The notes under the pieces are model-generated. The model ran no database searches. It saw only the letters and a list, made by a program, of their open reading frames with translations, and was not told the origin of the DNA. A stretch of 64,000 bases of DNA from Metallyticus violacea (taxonomy: Eukaryota > Arthropoda > Insecta > Mantodea > Metallyticidae), in the NCBI GenBank assembly GCA_030762175.1, contig CM060838.1, positions 17,405,501-17,469,500 on the forward strand, read 5' to 3'. Both the position numbers and the translations under genes were made by a program. Of this stretch, positions 62,705 to 64,000 are shown piece by piece. Every line of letters begins with the position of its first letter. Positions within the stretch are counted from its first letter, which is position 1.

Positions 62705-63390
62705 AGAGGGTCATTTAATAAAGAATGATATAAATTTTACAGGCAAATGTCTCGCGCTAAAATTTAGCTTTACATTATTTTGTTAGCTGAATTCGTAATG
62801 TACATTTGGTACTAGTTTCATTGTTGTCACTTCCGGTTCCTGCCTGGGAGAAGTGTGCAAGTTGAGACAAGTTCAGTTCCGCCTACACAAAATGGAGGTG
62901 ACACGGGACGAATAATACGTTGCTATGAAATTCTGTTTTTACCTCGACAAATCTTCTGCTTAGGCCTATGCAATGCTACAGAAAGCCTATGGAGATGTTG
63001 TTCTTCCCTATATCAGAGCTGAAAAATTACACATAAGACGTGTTTGTGCACGGTGGGTTCCAAGACTGCAGATTCTCGAACAAAAGAACATTCGCGTGTA
63101 GATGTGCATGCAGTTGAAAATGATAATACTGGAAGATGCGGGGTTTCTTTCAAAGGTAATCGTGATGATGAAACTTGGCTACATCATTTCGATCCTGAGA
63201 GAAAGCAGCAAAGCTTTGTGTTAAAGCTCCATCATAATATCACACGCAAAAGGCTATATATCTGTTGGATGTTGCACCACTATGCTGCACGGCCGCACGT
63301 CTCACAAAAACTAATGTGCAATGTGTCCCTCATCCTCCATATAGTACCCCTTTACCCAAAACTGAAAAAAATACTTTCGTGAGAAGCATT
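62705..63390 (+). pseudogene. Mariner family D, internally deleted copy
   Basis: The element starts AGAGGGTCATTTAATAAAG after TA (62703-62704). Its leader matches the reversed copy at 20.2 kb, then an ATG at 62892 opens MEVTRDE, stop, AMKFCFYL, and AYAMLQKAYGDVVLPYIR. Part of the DNA-binding domain is deleted, and the frame resumes ARWVPRLQ and, by frameshift, DDETWLHHFDPERKQQS at the first catalytic motif (63163-63213). The second catalytic motif onward is too decayed to place. The 112-codon open frame at 63044-63382 covers only the middle segment. Confidence 0.8.
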
Positions 63391-63570
63391 TTTCATCACC
63401 AGAATAAGTGGTGAAGGTTGCGGAGACGATTCTGAAGTGCCTGTCAAAAACTGTCTGGCAATTCTCTGACACATCGTTATGGAGTAGCACGCTCTGCTGA
63501 CAAGTAGCGGAGGGCTTTCATAACTTCAAAGCCGTGCTTGTCAAATGTCTTTCTTCCTTCGTCTGTTAAA
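63391..63570. other. Short stretch after mariner D, unassigned
   Basis: A GCTCTGCTGACAAG segment and flanks may be residual mariner sequence, but no motif is readable with confidence. Confidence 0.3.
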
Positions 63571-63587
63571 GTTAGGTTAGGTTAGGC
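63571..63587 (+). repeat. Short interstitial (TTAGG)3 run
   Basis: GTTAGGTTAGGTTAGGC, three perfect units, directly abuts the 3' tail side of SINE-1 copy 8. Confidence 0.7.
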
Positions 63588-63695
63588 TTTTTTTATTTAC
63601 GGACGCTCTTTAACATCTCAGGTCATACAATTCAGGGCGTTAAACAGTTAATAAATTTGCTCAGAGGCCTCTTCTTTCAGTCTTGAGACGTTTCC
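63586..63695 (-). repeat. SINE-1 copy 8, 5' truncated
   Basis: The tail-proximal part (TTTATTTACGGACGCTCTTT, ACATCTCAGGTCAT) and AGAGGCCTCTTCTTTCAG are present. The copy stops after the CTTGAG block, lacking the rest of the body and the tRNA head. A deletion removes the CAGCGTCCC block. Confidence 0.85.
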
Positions 63696-64000
63696 CGCAT
63701 GTCTTTGGGGACTGGTAGAAAGGCTGGGTCGAGAAACATTGAAATTATAAAGATAATGATAAAGTTATGATTTTCTTTACAGAATAGCTCTCATATGTTC
63801 CATGAAGGTCTTGTAACAAGTGCATTAACAATAATTGATCCTTTAGCCACAGCATTAAGAAGTTATTAATGATTATAACACGGGCTTAGAATATTTCTAC
63901 TTTGTACTCTTATCTGTTTCCAGTCCTAACAAAAGAAATTGGACATGTTATAACTTGAATGCAGGTAGGGCCGTAAGAACGATTTGCTTAATCGTCTCCT
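63696..64000. other. Non-coding end of window
   Basis: Nothing recognised. Confidence 0.4.

Noticed and set aside
63391..63560. Minus-strand LLHND-like string as a second mariner catalytic motif
   Set aside because: The following residues do not match any mariner pattern and it is on the opposite strand from the adjacent family-D relic.

Overview
The window looks like AT-rich, intergenic or intronic DNA from a large arthropod genome, most likely an insect. Three things point that way: tRNA-derived SINEs, several DD34D-type mariner relics and a piggyBac relic, and short TTAGG runs like insect telomere repeats. A hemimetabolous insect such as a cockroach or termite relative is a guess, not something the sequence proves. 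I find no convincing host protein-coding gene, no rRNA, no free-standing tRNA gene and no CRISPR array. Nearly every recognisable coding stretch is a decayed transposable element, and most long open frames are shadows of repeats.

Layout. 1.5-2.6 kb: a mariner (family A) bounded by TA and terminal inverted repeats. 8.0-8.4 kb: a composite microsatellite and a LINE tail relic, with a related tail near 17.65 kb. 10.1-15.8 kb: four copies of one SINE family (SINE-1), a solo mariner-A end and another tRNA-like SINE head. 16.5 kb: a SINE-2 copy. 20.0-20.4 kb: the 5' part of a mariner (family D). 21.7-22.25 kb: an internally deleted mariner-like element (family C) with TIRs and an open 104-codon frame joining the two ends of a transposase. 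26.5-28.3 kb: a piggyBac transposase relic on the minus strand, split by a SINE-1 copy that has a 12-bp target duplication. 29.97-30.9 kb: a SINE-2 copy beside a 650-bp foldback element. 32.65 kb: SINE-1 with a 39-base poly-A tail. 34.8-35.85 kb: a long Tc1/mariner-superfamily relic (family B). 40.5-41.75 kb: the second mariner-A copy. 41.8-42.8 kb: SINE-1 and SINE-2. 50.1 and 58.7-59.2 kb: further family-B relics. 54.4-55.9 kb: the 3' half of a non-LTR retrotransposon with an RNase H domain. 56.6-57.0 kb: a third SINE type. 62.4-63.7 kb: two abutting mariner relics and a truncated SINE-1 next to a TTAGG run.

The families do not work together as a system; they record successive invasions. The most informative items are the SINE-in-piggyBac nesting, the in-frame deleted mariner C element, the SINE-1 tRNA head with a fully paired acceptor stem, and the foldback element at 30.25-30.90 kb. 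All element calls come from reading translations and repeats by eye; no database search was run.
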